This document shows, in pieces, positions 7,966 through 18,000 of a DNA stretch of 64,000 nucleotides. The notes under the pieces were generated by a model. It was given only the letters and a program-made list of their open reading frames with translations, was not told the origin of the DNA and ran no database searches. The position numbers and the translations under genes are program-made. Position 1 is the first letter of the stretch, and each line of letters begins with the position of its first letter. Location: positions 1-64,000 of the forward strand of contig CAJUPB010000004.1 of NCBI GenBank assembly GCA_910588155.1, written 5' to 3'. The DNA is from an uncultured Christensenellaceae bacterium (GTDB lineage Bacteria; Bacillota; Clostridia; Christensenellales; Pumilibacteraceae).

Positions 7966-10900
7966 TTATTCTTCGTCTTTTCTTCCCTTTAAACGCGCAC
8001 GAAGCTTATCGAGAACAAGCGAGTTTGCAAGTCTGCGCACTTGGTCCGATTGTTCTTCAATCATTATAGTGCTGAACTCCTGCGGAAGAATATCTTTGAC
8101 TATTTCTTCGACCTCGTTTTCAGGCACACCTCCGTCTCCGAGCTGTTCGACAAGCTCTTCCATAATCAGTTTATTCGCTACTTGTTTTGCAAGCTTGCTT
8201 GCAATGTCGAGTTCGTCGCGCGTGTCCGACGTAGGAACGTAATTGGGGTCGAGACCGAGCACAACTTCGTCGTCATTCGACGGCGCACTGTGCGGAATCT
8301 CCAAAGACACCGCATCGATTTTAGACAGCAATTCATCGCTGCTCAAAGTTGTTTTCTGCGATTTCTTCGGTGCGGCTTTCTTTGAGGCAGTCGAACGGGC
8401 TCCCGTGCTTTTAGCAGTCGATTTACCGCGACTGCCCTTTTTCGCCGTGCTCTTTTTCGAACTGCCGGACGATTTGGACGTCTGACGGCGCGCAGGTGCT
8501 TTTTTCGGCTTATCTTCGTCGCCGACAATATCGGCAATTTGCGTAAGCTCGTTTTTCAAGTCGCTTATAGTCTGGGAAATTTCTTCGACGCTGACGTCTT
8601 TTCCTTCTTGCCCGCTCTTGTCGGAAAGCGAACTCAATTCGTTTTTGAGTCTTGCTATTTCTTCCAAAACAAGCTCGTTTTGCCTTGACGGTTTCTCAAT
8701 CGAAATCTCGTCTTTGAGCTTTGCAAGTTCGTCGAGAATAGTCTGATTGTCGATATTTCTGTCGGAATCTTGCGACAACTCCTCTTTCAGCTTCATAATC
8801 TCGCTCATAATTGCCGACGTCTCCGCCGAAGGCGCCGCAAGCGAAGATGCTATTTCCGCTTTCAAACTTTCGATTTCATCGGTAATTTTGGAGTTGGCAC
8901 TTTGATTGATATATTGGTTTTGACGTTCGATGAGGTGCGCCATTTCCGACATAAAGTTCAATGTCGTCAAATCGGCTTCGCGCTGATTGGTAAGCTCCGT
9001 TTTGAGATTTGCCAACTCGGCAAGCACGGCATTGTTCGTTGCATCTTTTGCGTCGTTATTCTTCAATGCCTCCAAATCACTTTTGAGTTTGGAAAGCTGC
9101 GTCATAAGCTCGCTTTCGTCAGCTGTCTGTGCTGCTATCGAGCGCTTGATTTCGGCAATCTCGTCCATAACTGCGCTTGCCGTATCGCTTGCCTTATATG
9201 CATTCAGCTCTTCGCGCAAAGCGGTTATCTCATCGAGTATTATATTGTTATAGCTCTCATACGTAACTTTATCGGACGAACCGTCGTTTACATTAGCCAT
9301 ACTGATGGCAAACAATTGGTCACGCAACGACTGTACTTCGGAAAGAATTTCTTCTTCCGATTTCGTGGTTTCGCCCGAAGCATTTCGGTTCGCGATTTCG
9401 TCTTTCATTGCCTGGAATTCGTCGCGCAAAGCAAGAACTTCGTTGAGCGCACTCAAATCCGGTTCATCCTTCATTATGCGGACGTCCTCTCTTATCTGCG
9501 CCACCGTTTCAGCCATATCCGAATCGGGCGCGGCAAACGAACCTTTAAGCTCTCCGATTTCTTCGCGCAATGCCATAACTTCGGTCAACAAAGTCATATC
9601 GGGTTCGGACGATGTCGTCGATGTTACGGGAAGTCCGACCATTTGCTCTTTCAAAGACGCTATTTCTTCACGAAGCGACATTATTTCCGTCATAACAGAC
9701 ATATCAGGCTCGGATTCTGTCACCTCGCCGCGAGCCGAAAGCTGCTCTTTAAGCGAAGCTATTTCTTCTCTCAACCCGTAAATCTCCGCCGACATACCGT
9801 CATCCGAGCGTTCGACAGCTCCCATTCCCGAAAGCTCTTCGCGCAAACCGACAATTTCGTCGCGAAGCATCTCGATTTCTTCGTCACGCTCCGCAGCATT
9901 CTGCCTCATAAGCAACTGCTTGATTTCCGCAAGTTCTTCGCGCAAACCGCTGTCCGCTCGGTCTTCGGCAACGACGTCATCGGCACTTTCACGATATTGA
10001 GGTCTGTCGGCAAGCTGTTCTTTGATTTCCGCAAGCTGCGACAACACCTCGCTGTAATCGGATACCGCATTCACGGTGTCGGATTCTGACTTCGTTTCGA
10101 CGCCCGACCCCAAAAGGCTTCTGATATCGTTGAGCTCGCTGTGCAAAAGCAACATTTCACTCAAAATATTGAGCGTACCGTCGTCTCCGTCGCCAACTAT
10201 TCTCGTAGCTTTCAATTGCTCGATAGCCGCAAGAATTTCGTCATAGCCACGGCTCTCGTCTTCCGCCAAGCCGTCGCTCTCTCCGTAAACGGAATCCCCG
10301 ACCGCTTGTATCTCTTCGCTCAACTGACTGCGAACGTCCTCGAACTCCTGTTTCAGATTTATCAGCTCGTTCAGCACTACGTCGAGTTCCGACCCCGCCG
10401 CAACATTTCCGTCGCCGCTGTCGGCTGCTTCCGTATTCAACGAAGTGCGACGACTAATCATATCTTTGATTTCATCGAGTCCGTCGCGCAGACTTTCTAT
10501 GCTGTCTTTTATAGGCTCGATTTCTTCAACGCGATTCTCTCTCGTCTCTTCCTTGAAATCGGCAAGGGCACTGCGCATATCGGAAAGTTCATCGAGGACA
10601 GCCGCAAAATTTTCGCTTTCTCCCGATATGGGTCTTTCCACAACCGATTCGGTATTATCGGTAACAATCGGACGCGCATTCAATTCATCTTTATAAGACT
10701 GAATTTCGTCGCGCAAAGACACTATTTCATTGAGAACCATATTAAGCTCGTCACCGGTAGGTTCTCCTTTCTCGCCGGAAATTTCCGACAAATCGCTTCT
10801 CAAACTCCTGATTTCTTCCAAAAGCAGGTCGTTCTTTTCGTCCATATCGGACTTGACGATTTCCAGTTCTCCGCCGACTTCGCCCGATTCCGTCAAACGC

Positions 10901-13900
10901 GATATCTTCAAATCCTCGCGCAAGGAAAGAATCTCGGCCATAACATCGTATTCGTCGCCTGCCGACAGCTTTTCTTTGATTTCGGCAAGTTCTTCGAGTA
11001 TCGTATTTAAATCCTCGTCATCATTCAAATCCAACGACGTATCGTCCGATTCCTCTACATTCAATTCGATTTGATTTCTGATAAACGAAATATCTTCCTT
11101 GATTCTTTCGTAATCGGAGAACAAGTTCTCGCGAATCTCGGCAATCTCTCCCGTGACCTCGCGCAAAGATTCGTCGGAAACAACGCCAGTGCCGCTCTCG
11201 CTACGCTCTATAAGCTCATTGGTCTTATCATTCAACCTATCCAGCCTGCTCGCAATATCGGACTCTGCCGAACTTTCGTCTGACACGTTTCCAATACCCT
11301 CGAAAGAAGCAAGCCTTTCCTTGATTTCGAAAAGAGATTCCTTGACCTCGCCGAGTTCGGAAAGCACAAGCGGTATGCTGTCGATTTCCAAAGAAGCAAG
11401 TTCCATTCTTTCGGCGAAATCTTTGACGCGGTCACTCATATCGTTGACGGTCTGCATAATATCCGAAATACCGTCGCTTTCCGCCATCGCGGCATTTTCA
11501 ATCAATGCATTCTTGATTTCGGCGATATCTGCCATAACCGTAGGCAATTGCGAAACATCCGCCACACTTTGCGACAAAAGCTCTATACGGTCGGAAATAT
11601 CGGTTAACAAAGTTTCCGAATTTGCGTCTGTCGGCTCGCCGACGGATATACCCTCTCTCAACTCCGCAAGCTCATCGTTGATGAGACCGAGTTGCACCAG
11701 CGTAGCGTCGCTCTGCTCTCTCGAAACGCCTTCCAATCCCGCAAGTCTCTCGCGAACTTCGGCAATCTCGTTCAAAAGCGTCTGTTTTTCCGCTTCGCTG
11801 CCCGTAACGCCTTCTATGCTCGGTTCAAGCTCTTTGAGATGAAGCTGCTCTTTTATTTCTTCCAAGATGTTCAAAACGGTCTGCGCATCCTGATGCTCGT
11901 CCTCCGTGACGGCATCAAGCTTTTCGTTTACCGAAGCCAAAACGTCATAAACATCTCCTACCGTAACAGCAGTTTCGGCAGATTCGCGCTGTTCGTCAAG
12001 CTTAGAACGAATAAACGCCAAATCATCGCGCATTGCGGAAACAAACTCTTCTTGAACGGCCGCATTCCGCTCGACAGTCTCGTTCAAAACACGGTTACTC
12101 TCTTTAAGCTCTACGATATCCTCTCCGACCATACCTATCGTAGTGTCGGAAGCCAAAATGTCCACCGTGTCTTTAATCATAGACACGTTTTCGCGCATTT
12201 CGTCTATATTGAGTCCGGAAAGCGTATCGGCAAGTACATTCAAGTCGCGAGTTATATTGTCGCGCATTTGAATCAGCTCGTCATATACGACATTATCCGA
12301 ACTTTCGGAGCCGCTTTCCGCTTGCTGACGAAGGAAAGCCACGTCGTCGACCAAACGCAATCTGTCATTTAATGCCGCATCGCTATCTGCGGAAACTTTC
12401 GCTACCAAATCGTCTATCGCAAGCTTTAAATCGGCAATATTTCCGGATGCAATGTACTCTCTGATTTCATCGAGTATAAGCGTAATATTGGCAAAATTGT
12501 CTCCGAAAGTATTATTGATATTATTGATATTATTATTTGTAATATCAAAGTTGGAGTTCACTCCCTCCAAAGAAGTGTTTACTCCGCTCACAAGAGAGTT
12601 TATGCTGTCGATATTTCCGTTTATGGAATCGATAATCGCATTGACCGTCTCCATCGTGGAATTTATGGATTCTCCGAGCCTGTCTACAACATTATTTTCC
12701 GTTGTAGTCAAAAGCGAAGAAATATCCTCGTAAAGCTTGTCGAATTGCTCACAAACGTCTTCATACAATTTGTTATCCGAACCGTCGGTTTCGGTCTGCG
12801 TCTCGTCTGCCGCTTGCTCGCGCAATGCAGAAACGTTTTCTATAAGCTCGCGTGTTTCGGACAACTTGTTTTTAATATATTCGAGGTCTTCCGCCGTCTG
12901 TTTCTGCGCTTGCGAAACGTCCGCAAGTTTGAGTTCGAGCGTATCTTGCGTTATTTGGTTTTCGTCGTGAATGGCCTTATTGAGCTCGTCGCGAATATTG
13001 TACATCTGGTCGGACAGCTCGTTATTATTAAACTGCGCCTCGTCCGCCATCGCGCTGACCGCCGATGCCGTTTCGGCACTCACCGCCCCTTCCGGCAACG
13101 CCGCAAGAGCATTGACGATTTTTATATATTGATTTTTTAAATCGGATAAAGCGTCGTCCAACTGCTTGGCAGTGCACAAATTTACAATTTCGTCTTTAAT
13201 CGCGGTCAAATCTTCGTTGACTGCCGTTTCGGCAACGACTTCTTCTGCTTCGGGTTCTTCCGAATCGGCGGCAACTTCTTCCGCAACGGCACCTCGCTCT
13301 GCCAAAGCGTCCAAAATCCTGTCCGCTTTGACAAGCATAGATTCAATCGTATTCTCCTCTTCCGCCTTGATTTCCACCGAAACGCGAGGAAAACGCACAA
13401 AATCGCAAGCACGCAAACAGCACAGAACTCCGATTTCGTCTTTTAATTTTGCATCAATCGTCGAACCTGCGGACAACGCGACAATCTCTTTGCCCAATGC
13501 CGAATCCGAATTCTGTCTTGCCGCACTTTGTAACTTGGACTTGACTTCCAAAAGTTGCGGAACGACCTCCGCTATCTCGCCGGACTCGCATTTAAGCAAA
13601 CGCTGCGCCAAAACAGAATATTTATCCAAAGCCTCTCGTTTTTCGCGATTGACGGAGAAGGCCGCAGTGTCGTCGGCAAAACGAATCAGCTCCTCTATAC
13701 CGCGCTTGTCGAGAGAGGTTCGCAAAATATCGTTGCCCAAAACATCGCAAGCACTTGCAAGAGCAACTGCATCCGAAGTTCCGAGTGTCGATACTTTTTT
13801 GGTAAAATCGTTAAACGCATACAAAAGGTCGCCGAACTGCATATCGTCGGCTTTTGTTTTAAGCGCAAGAAACTCATCCATAAGAACAAGAGCGGTTTCT

Positions 13901-14970
13901 TTGCGTTCCCTTTCATCTTCGCTGTAATATCCTATCGCACGGTTTAATTCGCCGAGCTTTTTAAGCAATGCTATACCGTCGGATTCACGGTCGGAAGCTA
14001 TGTCTTTAAGTTCGGCTATATCCGCTGAAATACGCAAATCGTTTACATTGACGCTTTCAGGCGCAGAAACGGTCGGATTTCCGACTCCGTCCAGTGCCGT
14101 TTTGAGTGCTGTGATTTCACCCGTAAGCGCAGTCATATCTTCGGGAGAAAGGCTGCCCATTCCGCTCTTACTCAATTTTCTGACTGCGGAAAGAGTCTTG
14201 GAAAACTCTTCGCTGTCCAAAACAGCCAACCGCTTTTTAATGTCGGCAAGCTCGGAATCAAAATGCGTGTCGGACGTATGTGCGCTCTGCAAAATCGACT
14301 CGTTAATCGAAATAAGCTTATTAAAACTTTCGCTGTCTACCGAATTGCCCCCAGAAGCAGGTTCAGGCAAATATGCCTCATCTTCGCTTTGAGGGCCCAA
14401 GGAGTTTTTTTGTAACGTCTCTATCTTTTCGTTAAGACGTTTGATTTCTCCGAGGTACTGCGATTCGTTATACTTGCGGTCGCGTTCCATTTCGTCTTTG
14501 AGACGATTCAGCTCCACGTGCAAATTCTGCGAGTTCTGCGTCTTGCTCAATTCGTCACGCAAACGCGAAATCTCGTTGTACATAAGCACTTCGTTGCCGC
14601 CGGAAGACGGAACTACGGGCATACCGCCGTTGATTACATACGGTACGGGCTGTTGCGGAAAAACATACGGCGCAGCAGGACTTTGAACCGCCGGCGGATT
14701 AGCCATATTGCGTTTCAACTCTGCCAACTCGTCGAGGACTTTATTCAGACGCTCGTCGTAATAATTATCGTCGTAGCCGTCGTCGTAATCTTCCTCTGCG
14801 TCGTCATAGTCTTCGTCGTCGTACTCCTCGTCATCGTACTCCTCATCGTCGTACTCCTCATCGTCGTCGACTTCATACTCCTCGTCGCGGTCGATGACTT
14901 CTTCCTCATACTCGTCGTAATCGGAGTCATCCATAGTAAGTTTCTGCATCTCCAAATCTGTTTCTTTCAT
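7966..14970 (-). CDS. Giant cytoplasmic coiled-coil protein (2334 aa), third gene of the giant operon
   Basis: I recognise no family. No signal peptide or membrane segment is visible, so it is probably cytoplasmic. Order of parts: a poly-Asp/Glu/Tyr head (residues ~14-72, DDEEY repeats); a Pro/Gln/Val linker (~91-125); predicted coiled coil; a less repetitive helical region (~280-560) containing GVLCCLRACDF; an Asn/Ile/Ser-rich helical stretch (~760-835); then more than 1200 residues of degenerate repeats of the form E(I/L)xxLR(E/D)E(I/L)xxLK; a Lys/Ser/Ala segment resembling histone H1 tails (~2150-2205, for example STAKKGSRGKSTAKS); and a compact helical C-terminal domain (~2206-2334). GAGGT precedes ATG 14970. 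It follows the membrane protein gene by 58 bases and ends at a strong terminator. I infer a scaffold or filament protein; ATPase motifs like those of SMC proteins are absent. Confidence 0.9.
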   Translation of the reverse strand: MKETDLEMQKLTMDDSDYDEYEEEVIDRDEEYEVDDDEEYDDEEYDDEEYDDEDYDDAEEDYDDGYDDNYYDERLNKVLDELAELKRNMANPPAVQSPAAPYVFPQQPVPYVINGGMPVVPSSGGNEVLMYNEISRLRDELSKTQNSQNLHVELNRLKDEMERDRKYNESQYLGEIKRLNEKIETLQKNSLGPQSEDEAYLPEPASGGNSVDSESFNKLISINESILQSAHTSDTHFDSELADIKKRLAVLDSEEFSKTLSAVRKLSKSGMGSLSPEDMTALTGEITALKTALDGVGNPTVSAPESVNVNDLRISADIAELKDIASDRESDGIALLKKLGELNRAIGYYSEDERERKETALVLMDEFLALKTKADDMQFGDLLYAFNDFTKKVSTLGTSDAVALASACDVLGNDILRTSLDKRGIEELIRFADDTAAFSVNREKREALDKYSVLAQRLLKCESGEIAEVVPQLLEVKSKLQSAARQNSDSALGKEIVALSAGSTIDAKLKDEIGVLCCLRACDFVRFPRVSVEIKAEEENTIESMLVKADRILDALAERGAVAEEVAADSEEPEAEEVVAETAVNEDLTAIKDEIVNLCTAKQLDDALSDLKNQYIKIVNALAALPEGAVSAETASAVSAMADEAQFNNNELSDQMYNIRDELNKAIHDENQITQDTLELKLADVSQAQKQTAEDLEYIKNKLSETRELIENVSALREQAADETQTETDGSDNKLYEDVCEQFDKLYEDISSLLTTTENNVVDRLGESINSTMETVNAIIDSINGNIDSINSLVSGVNTSLEGVNSNFDITNNNINNINNTFGDNFANITLILDEIREYIASGNIADLKLAIDDLVAKVSADSDAALNDRLRLVDDVAFLRQQAESGSESSDNVVYDELIQMRDNITRDLNVLADTLSGLNIDEMRENVSMIKDTVDILASDTTIGMVGEDIVELKESNRVLNETVERNAAVQEEFVSAMRDDLAFIRSKLDEQRESAETAVTVGDVYDVLASVNEKLDAVTEDEHQDAQTVLNILEEIKEQLHLKELEPSIEGVTGSEAEKQTLLNEIAEVRERLAGLEGVSREQSDATLVQLGLINDELAELREGISVGEPTDANSETLLTDISDRIELLSQSVADVSQLPTVMADIAEIKNALIENAAMAESDGISDIMQTVNDMSDRVKDFAERMELASLEIDSIPLVLSELGEVKESLFEIKERLASFEGIGNVSDESSAESDIASRLDRLNDKTNELIERSESGTGVVSDESLREVTGEIAEIRENLFSDYERIKEDISFIRNQIELNVEESDDTSLDLNDDEDLNTILEELAEIKEKLSAGDEYDVMAEILSLREDLKISRLTESGEVGGELEIVKSDMDEKNDLLLEEIRSLRSDLSEISGEKGEPTGDELNMVLNEIVSLRDEIQSYKDELNARPIVTDNTESVVERPISGESENFAAVLDELSDMRSALADFKEETRENRVEEIEPIKDSIESLRDGLDEIKDMISRRTSLNTEAADSGDGNVAAGSELDVVLNELINLKQEFEDVRSQLSEEIQAVGDSVYGESDGLAEDESRGYDEILAAIEQLKATRIVGDGDDGTLNILSEMLLLHSELNDIRSLLGSGVETKSESDTVNAVSDYSEVLSQLAEIKEQLADRPQYRESADDVVAEDRADSGLREELAEIKQLLMRQNAAERDEEIEMLRDEIVGLREELSGMGAVERSDDGMSAEIYGLREEIASLKEQLSARGEVTESEPDMSVMTEIMSLREEIASLKEQMVGLPVTSTTSSEPDMTLLTEVMALREEIGELKGSFAAPDSDMAETVAQIREDVRIMKDEPDLSALNEVLALRDEFQAMKDEIANRNASGETTKSEEEILSEVQSLRDQLFAISMANVNDGSSDKVTYESYNNIILDEITALREELNAYKASDTASAVMDEIAEIKRSIAAQTADESELMTQLSKLKSDLEALKNNDAKDATNNAVLAELANLKTELTNQREADLTTLNFMSEMAHLIERQNQYINQSANSKITDEIESLKAEIASSLAAPSAETSAIMSEIMKLKEELSQDSDRNIDNQTILDELAKLKDEISIEKPSRQNELVLEEIARLKNELSSLSDKSGQEGKDVSVEEISQTISDLKNELTQIADIVGDEDKPKKAPARRQTSKSSGSSKKSTAKKGSRGKSTAKSTGARSTASKKAAPKKSQKTTLSSDELLSKIDAVSLEIPHSAPSNDDEVVLGLDPNYVPTSDTRDELDIASKLAKQVANKLIMEELVEQLGDGGVPENEVEEIVKDILPQEFSTIMIEEQSDQVRRLANSLVLDKLRARLKGRKDEE
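14819..14870. repeat. 15-bp tandem repeat encoding DDEEY units
   Basis: About three and a half copies of a 15-base unit (plus-strand form GTACTCCTCATCGTC) encode the repeated DDEEY block in the acidic head of the 2334-residue protein. Near-identity of the copies suggests recent slippage or unequal exchange. Confidence 0.7.
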
Positions 14971-15028
14971 TTTGAACCTCGCCTTCTATTTGCTTCTCCT
15001 AATTTTACTGTTTAAACGAAACGCACCC

Positions 15029-18000
15029 TTATCTGGGTCTGGGTCTTCCTCCCGGACGCGTAGGACGTGCACCGGGTCTTGACGGACGAGCGCCCGGTCT
15101 CGACGGGCGTGCACCGGGTCTCGACGGACGAGCACCCGGTCTACGCGCAGCACCCGCGCGACTGCCGGCTTTCTTTTTGGGAATCTTATTGATTCTTTCC
15201 GTGACTTTTTTGACTATGCGTTTCGGCGCCTTGTTCGCAAGCGTTTTATACATCAAGACTTCTGCGGTGTGGTCGGCGTCTTCCATACATTTATTGATAA
15301 GGTCGGACAGTTCGGAAGTGGACTTTTCGTCCTCGTCAAGCTTCATAAGCTCGTTATAGAACTTTTCTTTGAGGTCTTTCGCCACCGATTCCTCGGTAAT
15401 GTTTCTCAATTCGGTTCTCATTTCGAGAATGTGAGCTTTCTTCTTCTCTATCTTTTCCTTTATACGATTTTCTTCCGCAAGCTTCTTGGCTGCCTCTTCT
15501 TCCGCCTCTTTCTTGGCGCGCTCCTCGGCTTCCGCAGCCGCAATACGTGCTTTTTCGGCTTCTTCCTCTGCGGCAATTCTTGCTTTTTCAGCCTCTTCTT
15601 CCGCACGACGCTTCTCTTCTTCCGCTTCCAAGCGCAACCTTTCGGCTTCTTCTTCCGCGGCCTTCTTGGCTTGCTCTACCTGCTCTTCCGCCTCTTTCTT
15701 GGCGCGTTCGGCCTCTTCTTCGGCTTCCCTACGTGCACGCTCGGCCTCTTCCTCGGCTTCGCGTTTTGCCTGTTCCGCCTGCTCTTCGGCTTCCTTGCGT
15801 GCGCGCTCGGCCTCTTCTTCGGCTTCGCGTCTTGCTTGTTCTGCCTGCTCTTCCGCTTCTTTCTTGGCACGTTCGGCCTCTTCTTCGGCTTCCCGCTTTA
15901 TGCGTTCGGCTTCTTCTGCAGCACGACGTTTCTCCTCTTCCGCTTCCTGCTTGGCTTTTTCAATTTCCTGACGCGCTTTTTCGGCTTCTTCCTCGGCCTT
16001 TTGCTCTGCGGCAAGTCTTGCCTCTTCTGCCTTTGCAATAGCTTCCTGCGCCAATCTTTCGGCTTCCATCTTCGACTCATCGGAAGCGCGTTGAGCATCC
16101 ACAATGGCTTGCTCTGCGTTCATTTGAGCCATCTTGGCTTGCAATCTTGCTTGCTCCATCGCGCTCTTGGAAAGTTCGAGCTGCTTTTTCAGATTTTCGG
16201 CTTCCATTCGCTGTCTGTCTTGCGATATAACGCCGCTACCCGAAAGAATCAAATCCAAGGGATTGATTTTGTTCATAGACTCGTCAAGCTTTCTGCTTGC
16301 ATCGTCATAATTATTTTGTGCTTCTTCGATTTGCTTCTTTGTCTCTTCCAGCTTATTGTCGTACTCAAGCTGATATTCGACTTTTTCTTTCGCCGCAGAA
16401 GCCTGCAACTCGTTCAATGCCGTTTTATGCTGTTCCAACTTCTCGGTCAAAGACATCTGGTCTATGGAAAGCATAAGCTTGTCGTCGTCCGACGCCGTTT
16501 CCATACTCTGATTGAGAATATCGAGTTCAGCCTGAACCTCCGCGAGAGCGTCCTCGGCTTCTTTGACTGCGGCATTCGTCTTGACGGCAATATTCATCAC
16601 TTCCGCATCGTAACCGTTCACCAACTCGTCGTAGCTTGCCTGTAAAACCGTAAGCTGCTCTTCCGCTTGGGCACGGTCTTGCTGAGTCTTCTGCAAATAT
16701 TCGTCAAACGCCATTTTGCCGATAACGTCGTCTTCTTCTTTAACAACGTCTTCCACTTCCAACTCTTCTTTGTCGATAAACTCGTTGGCTTTGCGTCTTT
16801 CGCCGTTGAATGCAATGGTCTTATCCGCTTTCGTCTTGTTTGACGTTGCAATGGCTTTATCCAACTCCGAAACAAGTTTGTTAAGTTCCGTCATTCTTGC
16901 CGAAAGCTCATTGACTACGGAAATATCATTTGTATTCAGCATTTGTTTTTGCAAATCGGAAACTTCCGCCTTGTAAGTGTCTTTCTCCTTGGCGTCTTTT
17001 TCCGCCTTGTTTGTAAGACCTCTGATTTCGGCGTCCAAAGTATTGACGGTTTCCAGCATCGGGCGCAAGCGCTCCAACTTCTCTTTTGTTTCCTGCGCTT
17101 TCTTCGCTTGTTCCAAAAGCTGCATTGCTTGATTGTAGTTTTCCTGCGCTTCGTCACGCACATTCACGGCTTTTTCTTTGTCGGTACCGAGTGCTTGCTT
17201 CTTCTCGTCGTATTTGCCGAGTATGCCGCTCAACTCGTCAAGAGTCGCACGCTTTGCAGTGAGTTCGTCTTGCAACTTGACAACGATTTCTTTGTTGGAA
17301 GATATCACGTTCTCTTTGTTTTCGATATCTTTCATCAATTTGTCTTTTTCTTTGTTCTTTGCCGTAGCAAGCTTAAACTCCAAATCTTCTATCGATTTGC
17401 GCAACGACGCATTGGACTCTTCTTTAAGCTGCAAAGTATTCTCGTCGTCATCAGCCGCTTCTTTCATCTTGTCGAAGGCTTTCTGCGTTTTGCTCAAACG
17501 TTCTTCGACGATTTCAAGTTCTTTTTCTATGCGCGCGAGTCTGTTCTCCGCATTCTTCAAAGCCACTTCTTCCGAAAGCGATTCCGGCGTTTCTTCGATT
17601 ACGGTCAGCCCCTCCGCTATCAACGGCGAATCGGGGTCGAATCCTATCAACGCAAGAATGCTCGTTTCCTGCTTCGGTTCTTCCGAAACAACGGCATCGG
17701 AACCCGAAAGCACAGAACTTTGAGCCGACTGTCTCTCGCTCAACGATTTGCAGGCTTCTTCAATCGTCATACCGTCGCGCACATCGTCACGGATACGCGC
17801 CTTTTCTTTTTCCAACTCGCGGTTCTGCAAATCTTTGCTCTTGAAGAAAGAACGTCTTGCCATTCCGCGAGGCTCGTATTTTTCTATGAAAATTCTTTCC
17901 AACAACTCGTCGTCGGACAAAGGAATTGCAATATCGTCTTTTGCGGTAGCTTTCGGCGGCGCAGTATTCTCGTCCGCAGTCGAAGAGTTCTCGGTCGAAG

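Noticed and set aside
8770..11010. Plus-strand open frames opposite the 2334-residue protein
   Set aside because: Shadows produced by the biased codon use of the coiled-coil repeats; no start signals.
15048..15971. CRISPR-like repetition
   Set aside because: Repeats are contiguous, in frame and without spacers; they encode protein repeats.
15486..16041. Ala/Ser-rich or Leu/Pro-rich open frames opposite the hendecad repeats
   Set aside because: They arise from the repeat itself read on the other strand or frame.
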